Origin: a virus
Length of the DNA: 29,314 bases
Strand: one strand, 5' to 3'
Virus record (IMG/VR): IMGVR_UViG_3300047300_000455
Coordinates: 1-29,314 of that record
Under the pieces are notes generated by a model that saw nothing but the letters and a program-made list of their open reading frames with translations, ran no database searches and was not told where the DNA came from. Numbering within the stretch: the first letter of the stretch is position 1; each line of letters starts with the position of its first letter. A program made the translations under genes and the position numbers. Below are positions 5,190 to 11,778 of this stretch, piece after piece.

Positions 5190-5270
5190 GGGTTTGTCCC
5201 TATGTTTTTGTTGGAAGAACTATGAGACAGTACAACCACTGACAGCAAGTCAGGCAACCAGGAGCAAGCA
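5189..5270 (+). promoter_or_regulatory. Intergenic spacer with a motif shared with the divergent control region
   Basis: The gap after rusA holds AGGGTTTGTCCCTA (5189-5202), a small palindromic core (AGGG, five bases, CCCT), followed at once by ATGTTTTTGTTG. The control region at 1892-1926 contains the similar order GGGGTTTTCACCTA, then ATGTTTTTTTGTTG. Both precede the first gene of a rightward run, so this may be a shared promoter or operator motif. No good -10 hexamer can be fixed here. CAGGAGCAAGCA before the ATG at 5271 is the ribosome site. Confidence 0.3.
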
Positions 5271-5474
5271 ATGAAAGTAATGTTCAAAGACAGATTGGTT
5301 AAAAACTTTGAGGTGGAAGATGTCCATTCATGGGACTATTCAGACTTCAGTGATGCGTACATTTCATACGCAGAATGGGAAAACGGAACACCTCTGACAG
5401 ACGAAGAGCTTGAAGAGTTCTGTGAAGCTAATCGTGACGTTGTATACGAACTGGCTTACAAGAGTTATCACTAA
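5271..5474 (+). CDS. Small acidic hypothetical protein
   Basis: The product is 67 residues and strongly acidic and aromatic (EVEDVHSWDYSDFSDAYISY, later DEELEEFCEANRD). Such composition is seen in DNA-mimic and inhibitor proteins as well as in unrelated small phage proteins, so it carries no certain meaning. AGGAG precedes the ATG by seven bases. It is the first gene after an intergenic spacer and may start a sub-operon. No family is recognised. Confidence 0.7.
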   Translation: MKVMFKDRLVKNFEVEDVHSWDYSDFSDAYISYAEWENGTPLTDEELEEFCEANRDVVYELAYKSYH

Positions 5475-5484
5475 GGAGAAAGTA

Positions 5485-5655
5485 ATGAACTGCATTGATT
5501 TTGAATCGTACCTTGAACACCTCGAAGAAGAGGCTGTAGGAAAGTACCCAGACCAACCTGCGATGCAACGTGCCCACTTGTGTGGTGCATTCCGAGCAAC
5601 AGCAGCGCATTGGGCAATCATGTTTAACCGTTTGGCAAAGAAAGTATCTGTATGA
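5485..5655 (+). CDS. Hypothetical early protein
   Basis: The product is 56 residues, starting at the ATG at 5485 behind a strong AAGGAG. An in-frame ATG at 5410 lies inside the upstream gene and is not preferred. It begins MNCIDFESYLEHLEEEA and then has a helical segment (AFRATAAHWAIMFNRLAKK) that is amphipathic rather than clearly membrane-spanning. Its stop overlaps the next start (ATGA). No function is recognised. Confidence 0.65.
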   Translation: MNCIDFESYLEHLEEEAVGKYPDQPAMQRAHLCGAFRATAAHWAIMFNRLAKKVSV

Positions 5656-5930
5656 ACACACAACCCGAAGCCCTGCGTCTGGCTGATGCTTTGGAAGCCT
5701 ACGACATTTGCGCAAGCGTTGAAGCAATGCCTGACCTTGATGTTGTCGCCGCAGAACTGCGCCGCCTGCACTCGCTAAACGCTGAACTGTTGAAGGCACT
5801 CAATCTGGTGCAGGTTGATTGCCAATATTTGCACCACGAAAAAAAAGAACGTCATCTATTGAGTCAGCCGTGTCCGGTTTCCGAACGCATCCACGCCACC
5901 ATCGCCAAAGCAACAGGAGAAAGTAAATGA
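5652..5930 (+). CDS. Conserved phage protein (MNTQPEALRLADALE type)
   Basis: The product is 92 residues. The start, MNTQPEALRLADALE, and the central AAELRRLHSLNAELLKAL belong to a family of short phage proteins I recall from Burkholderiales phages. The segment at about residues 35-55 has a leucine heptad pattern that would form a short coiled coil, so it may dimerise. Its stop overlaps the next start (ATGA). No biochemical role is known to me. Confidence 0.75.
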   Translation: MNTQPEALRLADALEAYDICASVEAMPDLDVVAAELRRLHSLNAELLKALNLVQVDCQYLHHEKKERHLLSQPCPVSERIHATIAKATGESK

Positions 5931-6082
5931 ACACCACCATGCTCAAATTGGCCCGTCAGCACTTTGATCGGCCATATCTTCCCCGTTCCATTGTTCGTCA
6001 TAACTGCCGTCAGTGGGCCCGTTCAATCCGTCATCTTGGCTCTAAGTGGCTGTTGGCAGAACAAGTGGAGCGCAAATCATGA
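5927..6082 (+). CDS. Small basic conserved phage protein
   Basis: The product is 51 residues and very basic (LARQHFDRPYLPRS, then RHNCRQWARSIRHLG, KWLL). I recall short phage proteins with the same order of LARRHF, RHNxRxWxRSxRxLGxKWLLA, so it is a conserved gene rather than a chance frame. The charge suggests nucleic-acid contact, which is inference. AGGAGAAAGTAA precedes the ATG at 5927; the gene overlaps its neighbours by four bases on both sides. The downstream neighbour is an HNH gene. Confidence 0.7.
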   Translation: MNTTMLKLARQHFDRPYLPRSIVRHNCRQWARSIRHLGSKWLLAEQVERKS

Positions 6083-6555
6083 ACAAAAACACAGGCGGCC
6101 CAGCCATTGAGGTAAGCCTAAAAAATGGCGGGACTGCACTTATTTCCCCAGAGACCGCATCTATGGTTTTAGTTGCGAGTTGGCGACTTGGAGCCAACGG
6201 ATATGTCTACAAGGTTGGCGCACGAAAAAGAGGCATTCAATGTCTGCTCCACAGGATTGTTGCGAACGCAAGCAATGGTTTTGATGTTCACCACAAAAAT
6301 GGGGTCAAGACAGATTGTCGGCTAGAAAATTTAGATGTGTGCACACCATCTGATCACCAAAAACATCACAGTCATTTTGTTGTGGCGCGGAATAAGTCTT
6401 CGCAAGTACACACATCATCCGGCAAATGCCTTGCGTGTGGGTGTGATTTTATAAAACATCCAGACCACCGTGGACGGCAAAAATATTGTAATCAAGTGTG
6501 CGCAAAATCCGATTTGAAAAATGCAAGAGCAAGGAACAAAAATGCAACCAAATGA
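6079..6555 (+). CDS. HNH endonuclease with C-terminal zinc knuckle
   Basis: The product is 158 residues. The HNH core is at about residues 57-97: LLHRIVANA, then V70-H71-H72-K-N (catalytic His region), RLENLDVCTPSDHQKHH. Behind it lies a zinc knuckle with C117, C120, C137 and C141 (CLACGCDF, then RQKYCNQVC). This order is usual for phage homing HNH nucleases that cut intron-less or rival genomes. The first nine residues (MNKNTGGPA) look borrowed from a different phage gene family, the one represented next door at 6542. It overlaps its upstream neighbour by four bases and its downstream neighbour by 14. Confidence 0.85.
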   Translation: MNKNTGGPAIEVSLKNGGTALISPETASMVLVASWRLGANGYVYKVGARKRGIQCLLHRIVANASNGFDVHHKNGVKTDCRLENLDVCTPSDHQKHHSHFVVARNKSSQVHTSSGKCLACGCDFIKHPDHRGRQKYCNQVCAKSDLKNARARNKNATK

Positions 6556-6763
6556 CCAACCAGCGTTTCCATACGTCTGCGATGCAGACTTTGACTACGG
6601 CACAGGCATGACCCTGCGCGACTACTTTGCGGCCAAGGCGTTGCAAGGATTGATGGGTCGCGATTGGTCACACCACAAAGGCAACGTCGACGAGCTAATG
6701 AAAGTTTGGGCAGTATCAGCATACGCACTGGCAGATTCAATGCTGAAAGCGAGGGAAGCATGA
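6542..6763 (+). CDS. Conserved phage protein (QPAFP ... LRDYFAAKALQG type)
   Basis: The product is 73 residues. It has the two landmarks of a common phage family: an N-terminal x-x-QPAFP and, after a TGMT, the helix LRDYFAAKALQGL, followed by a second helix ending YALADSML. The family function is unknown. The ATG at 6542 is chosen because AAGGA lies seven bases upstream and the protein then begins MQPNDQPAFP, as relatives do; a start at 6521 would add seven residues. It overlaps the HNH gene upstream and shares ATGA with the gene downstream. Confidence 0.8.
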   Translation: MQPNDQPAFPYVCDADFDYGTGMTLRDYFAAKALQGLMGRDWSHHKGNVDELMKVWAVSAYALADSMLKAREA

Positions 6764-6951
6764 AAACCTATTTTCAAGAATTTCTTTCAGAGTACGCAGA
6801 ATTGGAGTATTGCGACTACTGTCTCAATCCAAAGGGTCACAAGCAGTATTGCTGCGGCGAGGTTCACTTCACCGAGTTTCAGTACATCCCTGAAGACGAA
6901 CAGCGTCAGATTGTGCAGCGTGAATACGACAAAGCATTTGGAGGCAAATGA
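6760..6951 (+). CDS. Small Cys-rich hypothetical protein
   Basis: The product is 63 residues with a CDYC knuckle and a CC pair 14 residues later (QYCCGEVHF), so it may bind one zinc ion. The rest is acidic. GAGGGAAGC precedes the ATG at 6760, and both ends overlap neighbours by four bases (ATGA), the typical spacing in this cluster. The frame is open further upstream to an ATG at 6664, but that would overlap the preceding gene by 100 bases. No function is recognised. Confidence 0.7.
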   Translation: MKTYFQEFLSEYAELEYCDYCLNPKGHKQYCCGEVHFTEFQYIPEDEQRQIVQREYDKAFGGK

Positions 6952-7373
6952 TGAAAATTGCAATCAACAGATGTCACGGTGGTTTTGGACTTTCAGATGC
7001 CGCATATCGTCGGTATGCAGAACTTAAAGGTCTGCAACTTTGGGTTGAAAAGGATGAAGAATTTTCAATTCTTACTCATTATTGGACGGTTCCCCCCGAA
7101 AAAAGACCCCCAGATTTGAGCAGTCAATGGCAATCTTTGCCTTTGGATGTTCGTGCAGAAAACAATAAACAACATTCAAATTGTCGACTCTATGACAAAG
7201 ATATTCCAAGGGATGATCCAGATTTGATACAAACAATCAAAGAACTAAAAAAAGAAGCTAATGGTCCTTTTGCATCTTTAAAGATTGTCAATGTTCCCGA
7301 TGATGTTGAATGGCAAATAGAAGAATACGATGGGCTTGAATGGATTGCTGAAAAGCACCGTACATGGGAGTAA
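6948..7373 (+). CDS. Conserved phage protein (MKIAINRCHGGFGLSD type)
   Basis: The product is 141 residues. It starts MMKIAINRCHGGFGLSDAA, has a central R-D-D-P-D-L (PRDDPDLIQTIKEL) and ends VEWQIEEYDGLEWIAEKHRTW. These three blocks define a phage protein family I recall well from many siphovirus and podovirus genomes; no biochemical function is established. The N-terminal strand with an RCxGGFGLS loop and the C-terminal EEYDGxEW block are the most constant parts. It overlaps the upstream gene by four bases. Translation could also begin at the second Met (6951). Confidence 0.85.
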   Translation: MMKIAINRCHGGFGLSDAAYRRYAELKGLQLWVEKDEEFSILTHYWTVPPEKRPPDLSSQWQSLPLDVRAENNKQHSNCRLYDKDIPRDDPDLIQTIKELKKEANGPFASLKIVNVPDDVEWQIEEYDGLEWIAEKHRTWE

Positions 7374-7376
7374 ATT

Positions 7377-7583
7377 ATGAGCTTCTTCACAAACCTATTC
7401 AGTGGCAAGGTCTACAACGATGTAGGCAACATGCGTGTGTCCCAGGATGGTGAAACATTCATCAAGATGGGAAACCAGTGGATTGGCGACAACGGCAACC
7501 TGATTCAGAAGCAAGGCAATGATTGGGTTAATTTGGAAACAGGGGTGCGGTCTTCTTTTGGCGACCCCTTTGAAAAGGAATGA
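7377..7583 (+). CDS. Hypothetical protein with repeated strand-turn motifs
   Basis: The product is 68 residues with FTNLFSGKVYNDVG, then three short glycine-turn units (GNMRVSQDGETFIKMGN, QWIGDNGNLIQKQGN, DWVNLETG), which suggest a small beta-meander. It starts three bases after the upstream stop, with GGAG upstream in GGGAGTAAATT. The end overlaps the following HNH gene. Function unknown. Confidence 0.65.
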   Translation: MSFFTNLFSGKVYNDVGNMRVSQDGETFIKMGNQWIGDNGNLIQKQGNDWVNLETGVRSSFGDPFEKE

Positions 7584-7585
7584 TG

Positions 7586-8065
7586 ATGGTGACTCAAAAA
7601 GAATTGCATGAGATTTTTGAATATCGTGATGGACAACTTATCTGGAAATCTCCAACAAGCAATCGAGTCAGTGTTGGCGATGTTGCTGGAACGCCTCATC
7701 CAAGTGGTTATTTGAAAATATGTGTGAATGGCAAAAAATATTTCGCGCATAGACTTATTTATTTGTTTCATCATGGTCATATGCCAATGTTTTTGGATCA
7801 CATAGATCGCAATGGATTGAATAACAAGATTGAAAATTTAAGAGAAGCCACTTTGTCGCAGAACAGTGCAAACACATCAATTCGTAGCGACAACACTAGT
7901 GGATACCGTGGAGTATCTTGGGATAAGAAAGCAAAAAAATGGCTAGCAAAAATCACAATTTTCAGAAAACAAAAATATCTTGGATATTTTTCAAGTCCAG
8001 AGGCTGCTTATGAGGTTTATTGCGAAGCAGCAAGAAATCACTACGGAAAATTTGCAAACATTTGA
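7586..8065 (+). CDS. HNH homing endonuclease with AP2 DNA-binding domain
   Basis: The product is about 159 residues. The HNH part is at about residues 8-95: VAGTPHPSGYLKICVNGK, then the first motif HRLIY, then LDHIDRNGLNNKIENLREAT. The AP2-type DNA-binding domain follows (SGYRGVSWDKKAKKW, LGYFSSPEAAYEVYC). This pair is the classical layout of free-standing phage homing nucleases. Three ATGs stand in a row at 7580, 7583 and 7586; the third has AAGGA at the best spacing. It lies between unrelated short genes, consistent with insertion without loss of phage function. Confidence 0.9.
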   Translation: MVTQKELHEIFEYRDGQLIWKSPTSNRVSVGDVAGTPHPSGYLKICVNGKKYFAHRLIYLFHHGHMPMFLDHIDRNGLNNKIENLREATLSQNSANTSIRSDNTSGYRGVSWDKKAKKWLAKITIFRKQKYLGYFSSPEAAYEVYCEAARNHYGKFANI

Positions 8066-8076
8066 AAGGAATTGAA

Positions 8077-8679
8077 ATGAACGAAAACATGTTTTTAAAA
8101 TTGGCAGCAATTGACGTGCGCAATTTTATTGAGCACAAAGGGAAACTAGTATATTTGTCGTGGCCATTTGCTGTTGAGCAACTGATGCGCGTAGACCCGC
8201 AGGCAAACTGGGTGTTCCATGAACCCCAAATGTTTGGCGAGTCCATGATGGTGTCTTGCACTGTCACAGCATTCGGAAAACCAGTCACTATGCACTTGCC
8301 TGTCATGGACCACTTGAACAAGGCTGTCAAAAATCCTGATTCGGTGATCGTCAACAAGAACATGATGCGATGCCTGGTTAAAGCAATTGCTTGCCACGGC
8401 TTGGGTCTGAACGTCTATGCGGGTGAAGACCTGCCACTGGAACAGGCTCCAAAGGTCACAGCAACAGAATCGTTTGCAGTTGATCCAGCGCGTCAAAACA
8501 TTGTCTATGATGTTGCCGCCGCAATTGTGGAACGCATGGAAGCCGATGACATCATTGGCGCATATGAAGAATACCTTGGGATAACCGAGCCCGAGGAAAA
8601 GGGATTGCTGTGGAAGCAACTCGACTCAAAAACTCGGTCAGCAATTAAGAAACATGGCGAGAGCCTGAAAGGACAGTAA
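8077..8679 (+). CDS. Sak-type single-strand annealing protein (DUF1071)
   Basis: The product is 200 residues, typical for the family. It shows VYLSWPFAVEQLMRVDPQ near the N-terminus, a beta-rich middle (MVSCTVTAFGKPVTMHLPVM), MNRALK-like segment DHLNKAVKNPD, and the block NKNMMRCLVKAIACHGLGL followed by YAGEDLP. Those blocks define DUF1071/Sak-like recombinases, which coat single strands and anneal homologous DNA as multimeric rings. It would work with the SSB-like product of the next gene and with RusA. The ATG at 8077 has AAAGGA nine bases upstream. The C-terminal region (EEYLGITEPEEKG, then WKQLDSKTRSAIKKHG) resembles tails of other phage ssDNA proteins. Confidence 0.85.
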   Translation: MNENMFLKLAAIDVRNFIEHKGKLVYLSWPFAVEQLMRVDPQANWVFHEPQMFGESMMVSCTVTAFGKPVTMHLPVMDHLNKAVKNPDSVIVNKNMMRCLVKAIACHGLGLNVYAGEDLPLEQAPKVTATESFAVDPARQNIVYDVAAAIVERMEADDIIGAYEEYLGITEPEEKGLLWKQLDSKTRSAIKKHGESLKGQ

Positions 8680-8964
8680 ATGAGCAAGAAACGATTGGAC
8701 GCTATTGCGGTTGTTGGTGAATACACTGACAGCCAAGGCAATACAAAAAAGCGTTACAGCAAACTAGGCTCTGCTTTTGTAAATGACAAAGGTGAGGTGT
8801 CAGTCAAACTCGATTGCATCCCCTGCGGCAATGGTTGGGATGGCTGGGTTAGCTTGCGTGAGCCCTATGATGCCGAAAAGCCTGCGAGGCAAAGCTCTGA
8901 GCCAACGCGAACTTCTCGCCGTAGCGCTCCGGCAGACTTTGGGGAAGACGCGATTCCCTTTTGA
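8680..8964 (+). CDS. Small protein with SSB-like C-terminal tail
   Basis: The product is 94 residues. A strand-rich body (RLDAIAVVGEYTDSQGNTKK, then KLGSAFVNDKGEVSVKLD) is followed by a disordered basic linker and the acidic tip DFGEDAIPF. That tip resembles the DDIPF end by which bacterial SSB recruits partner proteins. It follows the annealing-protein gene directly (stop TAA then ATG), a common pairing of recombinase and SSB-like partner. A canonical OB fold cannot be confirmed by eye; the assignment rests on the tail and the neighbourhood. Confidence 0.6.
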   Translation: MSKKRLDAIAVVGEYTDSQGNTKKRYSKLGSAFVNDKGEVSVKLDCIPCGNGWDGWVSLREPYDAEKPARQSSEPTRTSRRSAPADFGEDAIPF

Positions 8965-8982
8965 TTAAAATGGGTTTATAAT
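8954..8982 (+). promoter_or_regulatory. Possible promoter before the zinc-finger HNH gene
   Basis: A perfect -10 hexamer TATAAT lies at 8977-8982, with only a weak -35 (TTCCCT, 8954-8959) after a 17-base spacer. It overlaps the end of the SSB-like gene and stands about 25 bases before the ATG at 9008. The gap it occupies (43 bases) is longer than most in the cluster, in keeping with an independent start. Confidence 0.4.
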
Positions 8983-9007
8983 CAGCCTTATTGGATAAAG
9001 GTTCAAT

Positions 9008-9442
9008 ATGGCTGATTGCAAAAAATGCTTTAAATGTGGTGAACTCAAAAGTTTGGATGGTTTTTACAAACATCCAAGAATGGCTGATGGTCATCTAAAC
9101 AAATGCAAAACATGCACAAAAAATGACGTAAGTAAACATCGTGGAGAAAATCTTGATCGAATCCGCGCTTACGACAGGGAACGAGGAAAATCAAAAGATC
9201 GAATCGCTGCAAATGTGGCAGTTAACCGTGCTTGGCGTTCTGAAGATTTGCGAAGACAAAAAGCACACATTGCTGTGGCCAAGGCGATTCGGAAAGGCGA
9301 CCTTATTCGACTTGCTTGCGAAAGATGTGGAAATGAAAAAAGTTTGGCTCACCATGAAGACTATGACAAACCATTGCAAGTGATGTGGCTATGTCAGCCT
9401 TGTCACAAACAAAGGCACAAGGAACTCAAAGAAGAGTTCTAA
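9008..9442 (+). CDS. Zinc-finger HNH-type endonuclease
   Basis: The product is 144 residues. The N-terminal finger has C7 and C10 (CFKCGELKSLDGFYKH) with C33 and C36 (CKTC). The C-terminal part has C104 and C107 (CERCGN), the histidines H115-H116-E-D-Y-D and C129-Q-P-C132 with H136. This divergent HNH layout (LAHHEDYDKP ... WLCQPCHKQRH) is common in phages, where it is annotated as endonuclease VII-like or HNH. The middle is a long basic helix rich in Arg and Lys. A TATAAT box precedes the gene, unlike its tightly packed neighbours, suggesting it came with its own promoter. Confidence 0.75.
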   Translation: MADCKKCFKCGELKSLDGFYKHPRMADGHLNKCKTCTKNDVSKHRGENLDRIRAYDRERGKSKDRIAANVAVNRAWRSEDLRRQKAHIAVAKAIRKGDLIRLACERCGNEKSLAHHEDYDKPLQVMWLCQPCHKQRHKELKEEF

Positions 9443-9466
9443 TCTGATGAAATGAAAGGGAAAGAT

Positions 9467-9667
9467 ATGTACTTTGTGATCAGCCCAAGTGGTTATTCTG
9501 GATACGGCGAAACACTTGCTGACTCCATAAAAGATTTAAATGAACAACACGAAACGTATGATTTGAAGGGTCTTGAGTTTTACAAAGCTCAACCTATCAA
9601 AGTGGAATTGCGTGAAGTTCCAACTCCAGTTGAAGTTACAAAACCAAAGACAACCAAAAAGAAATGA
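9467..9667 (+). CDS. Hypothetical early protein
   Basis: The product is 66 residues from the ATG at 9467, which has GGGAAAG in front; a start at 9452 would add five residues but lacks a good ribosome site. It begins MYFVISPSGYSGYGETLADS and ends in a Pro/Thr/Lys-rich tail (PKTTKKK). The start block predicts a small alpha-beta fold. The reading frame continues in coding-like fashion for 25 codons after the TGA stop. No function is recognised. Confidence 0.65.
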   Translation: MYFVISPSGYSGYGETLADSIKDLNEQHETYDLKGLEFYKAQPIKVELREVPTPVEVTKPKTTKKK

Positions 9668-9745
9668 TTAACGGGGCACGAAAGCGGATGCTGGGAAGCA
9701 AAGAAAGACCTGCAAGCCAATGCAGCGCCCAGACGCAGCGAGTAG
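9668..9745 (+). pseudogene. Possible gene remnant after the preceding stop
   Basis: In the same frame as the preceding gene, the 25 codons between TGA (9665-9667) and TAG (9743-9745) read LTGHESGCWEAKKDL and then QANAAPRRSE. The HESGCWEAKKDLQ stretch looks like protein sequence I associate with small phage genes, yet there is no start codon. It may be a decayed gene, or the tail of a longer ancestor cut by the TGA. The ATG-initiated frame at 9664 crossing this region looks random and is not annotated. Confidence 0.25.
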
Positions 9746-9770
9746 GCCCATTTTTAACTAAGGAAACTAT

Positions 9771-9938
9771 ATGCCAAAACATCTTTCACTTCCCACCGAA
9801 CTTGTTAATGCTATCTTGCAGTATCTTGGAACAAAACCTTTCCAAGAAACTCATCAACTCATTAACGCAATCCAAGCGGAATGCACGCCACAAATCCAAG
9901 AAGCACAGCAAACAATGGAAGTCGGGGGGACAGATTGA
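9771..9938 (+). CDS. Conserved small phage protein (MPKHLSLPxELV type)
   Basis: The product is 55 residues, beginning MPKHLSLPTELVNAILQYLG and continuing TKPFQETHQLINAIQ. I recall this short, strongly conserved phage protein, which is predicted to be two helices; its function is unknown. AAGGAAACTAT supplies the ribosome site. The stop codon overlaps the TTG start of the MazG gene (TTGA), so the two are probably translated together. Confidence 0.75.
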   Translation: MPKHLSLPTELVNAILQYLGTKPFQETHQLINAIQAECTPQIQEAQQTMEVGGTD

Positions 9939-10246
9939 GCTTCAACTACATTGAAAATCAGATTGAAATGTGGGGAATCAACAAGGGCATCATTGGCCCT
10001 GGTGGATTTGGCACATCACAATCACAAGCACTGAAAACTCTTGAGGAAGTTGAAGAGCTGTTGCTGGCTGTTGAGAAAAACAACAAGCCAGAAATCATTG
10101 ATGCTATTGGTGATATTGGAGTGACACTGATCATGCAATGTCACATCCAAGGCATCACCTTTACAGAATGCTTGGAAGCGGCTTATGCCGTTATCAGCAA
10201 ACGTAAAGGCAAAATGATTGACGGCCAGTTTGTAAAAGAAGCTTAA
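9935..10246 (+). CDS. mazG: MazG-type nucleoside triphosphate pyrophosphohydrolase
   Basis: The product is 103 residues if read from a TTG at 9935. The MazG metal site is visible as TLEEVEELLLAVEK (E37, E38, E40, E41) followed by DAIGDIGV (D57, D60) and the family's KRKGKMIDGQFVK end. These enzymes hydrolyse NTP or dNTP to the monophosphate and pyrophosphate; phage copies are thought to adjust nucleotide or ppGpp pools. The TTG start has GGGGG upstream and overlaps the preceding stop; an ATG at 9968 would remove 11 residues ahead of the fold. It is the last rightward gene and overlaps the convergent endolysin stop. Confidence 0.85.
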   Translation: MSFNYIENQIEMWGINKGIIGPGGFGTSQSQALKTLEEVEELLLAVEKNNKPEIIDAIGDIGVTLIMQCHIQGITFTECLEAAYAVISKRKGKMIDGQFVKEA

Positions 10247-10752
10247 AGCATGGTCAGTGCGGTTGCTTCAACTTCACTGACCCTGCGATTCCAACCCTTG
10301 CCAAACGTGCCCCAAGTAGGCAAGTCCATCATGAATGACAGACGGCGCTTTGAATAGTCTTCAACCAATTGCTTTGAGTTGAAGGCTTTCACTGCCGCCA
10401 ATGTCTTGGGGCCAATGCCACCATCAGGCTCTACGCCAACACAGGCTTGCAGAAACTTTGCTGCACGACCTGGGCCGCTATTGATGGCGCAATCAAACAC
10501 AGCATAGTCCACGCCATTAGGCAATTCATCGCCTTGGATTTTGTCCCAATACTTGCGCTTGTACAGTGGCGCAACGTCAGCGGGAGTTAAAGCCCTCATT
10601 GCTTTTTCATCAACGGGATGACCGCAATATTCTTCCCAAACGGCTTTAGTGCAACCCAGGTTAGTCATGCCGCCGGGATCACTTGGGTGATTAACAAACC
10701 CACCTTCGTGATGAAGAACAGCCGCCAATGCTTTGTCAAAGTTTGATTTCAC
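10243..10752 (-). CDS. Endolysin, GH108 N-acetylmuramidase
   Basis: The product is 169 residues, the usual size. It begins with LAAVLHHEGGFVNHPSDPGG; E16 of the HEGG motif is the catalytic glutamate of glycoside hydrolase family 108. The middle shows KYWDKIQGDELP and the C-terminal domain (FLQACVGVEPDGGIGPKTLA) is the peptidoglycan-binding domain normally fused to it. It cleaves the glycan backbone at the end of infection. No signal peptide is present, so release depends on the holin genes upstream. The start is a GTG at 10750-10752 overlapping the holin stop (GTGA). Confidence 0.92.
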   Translation of the reverse strand: MKSNFDKALAAVLHHEGGFVNHPSDPGGMTNLGCTKAVWEEYCGHPVDEKAMRALTPADVAPLYKRKYWDKIQGDELPNGVDYAVFDCAINSGPGRAAKFLQACVGVEPDGGIGPKTLAAVKAFNSKQLVEDYSKRRLSFMMDLPTWGTFGKGWNRRVSEVEATALTML

Positions 10753-11252
10753 TTGTTGTCCCCAAAAATGCTAGGTGTTACGTCTTTTTTGTGGTCGTGT
10801 GATGCGCCGAAATAGTACGACAGCACCTGAACAGTGGCGGCATTGACTGCACCCAAAACATAGATGGCAATGTCTTTGCGGTTGCCGTTAATGTCAGGCA
10901 AGAACATGATTGCAGCCAGCAAAGCAAAAGACACTGCAACAGTGCCCAAGGCCAGCACAGGCGTGACAATCTTGTTCAGCAGTGGAGCGTCTTGGCTTGT
11001 GGCAATTTTGACTTCACGGTCACGAGAATTGCTGCGATCTGCGGAATCCAACTTGGCGTACTCCAACTCCATTTCAGCCAGTTTTTGAGCGGCCTGTGGA
11101 TCACCAGCAATGGCTTTTGCCACAGCCTCCACGCTGTCCTCCACACCAAACTTGCTGGCAATAGCGGATACAGCAGCGCCACCCAAAGGGCCAGCCACAG
11201 CAGTTGCCAAAGCAGGGGCAACGCCTTTGATTAGGTTGATCAGATCATTCAT
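10749..11252 (-). CDS. Holin, 3-TM type (GTA-holin-like)
   Basis: The product is 167 residues. Hydrophobic segments lie at about 9-31 (alanine/glycine rich), 92-118 and 127-149. Between the first and second stands a helical stretch containing the motif ADRSNSRDREVK, close to the D-x-x-S-A-R-x-R-E signature of the three-TM holin family described for gene transfer agents. Such holins form membrane lesions that release the endolysin. It sits directly before the endolysin and overlaps it by four bases, and it overlaps the upstream gene by four. AGGAC precedes the ATG. Confidence 0.75.
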   Translation of the reverse strand: MNDLINLIKGVAPALATAVAGPLGGAAVSAIASKFGVEDSVEAVAKAIAGDPQAAQKLAEMELEYAKLDSADRSNSRDREVKIATSQDAPLLNKIVTPVLALGTVAVSFALLAAIMFLPDINGNRKDIAIYVLGAVNAATVQVLSYYFGASHDHKKDVTPSIFGDNK

Positions 11253-11752
11253 TTTTTAGTCCTGCATTTAGCTGTTTGACAGTGGTCGTAAACCATGTAG
11301 ATGCCGCCCCCGACCAAGGAAAAGCAAAGAACCACAGCAAACACCACGGCAATGATTTCAATCATTTCCTGCTTGGCTTGTTTGGCTCGTTTGACTCGAT
11401 CACGAGCGGCTCGTTCAGCGTGCTTATCTTGCTCATTCATTTGAGCCACGCGCTCTTGTATCTTTTCCCACACATCCATGTAATGAGGCCAGAACATATT
11501 TTTTAGTTCTTCCTCAAACTGCGCCTGAGACAGTAGAGCCATTTCAATCTCAACTGCTTTGCCAAGGTTTGAGCCGCCAGATCGCTTGGCTTCAGTCAAA
11601 GCCTTAACAGTGCTATGTTTCGCTTCAAAATAGTTGCCAATCAATGGGCCAAGACTGGCAACATCATCTACTGTGTTCTTTGCCGCTTTAATAAGCGACA
11701 CAGCCTTTTGCACAGCAGCAAATGCGGCTAGTGCTGTGCTGATTGGTTCCAT
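11249..11752 (-). CDS. Lysis-region protein with C-terminal membrane anchor
   Basis: The product is 167 residues. It begins MEPISTALAAFAAVQKAV, has an amphipathic helix with charged residues at about 95-128 (a possible coiled coil), one strong TM helix at about 130-154 (IIAVVFAVVLCFSLVGGG) and a short cytoplasmic or periplasmic tail with two cysteines. I recall similar proteins beside phage lysis genes without a firm role. It could be a spanin-like or pinholin-associated protein, but no embedded lipoprotein gene (Rz1 type) is seen in it. AGGTG precedes the ATG. Confidence 0.7.
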   Translation of the reverse strand: MEPISTALAAFAAVQKAVSLIKAAKNTVDDVASLGPLIGNYFEAKHSTVKALTEAKRSGGSNLGKAVEIEMALLSQAQFEEELKNMFWPHYMDVWEKIQERVAQMNEQDKHAERAARDRVKRAKQAKQEMIEIIAVVFAVVLCFSLVGGGIYMVYDHCQTAKCRTKK

Positions 11753-11778
11753 ATTTGCACCTATAAGCCGAGCGATTT

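Noticed and set aside
9664-9954. ATG-initiated frame beginning MINGARKRML
   Set aside because: It overlaps two well-supported genes (9771 and 9935) in other frames and has random-looking composition.
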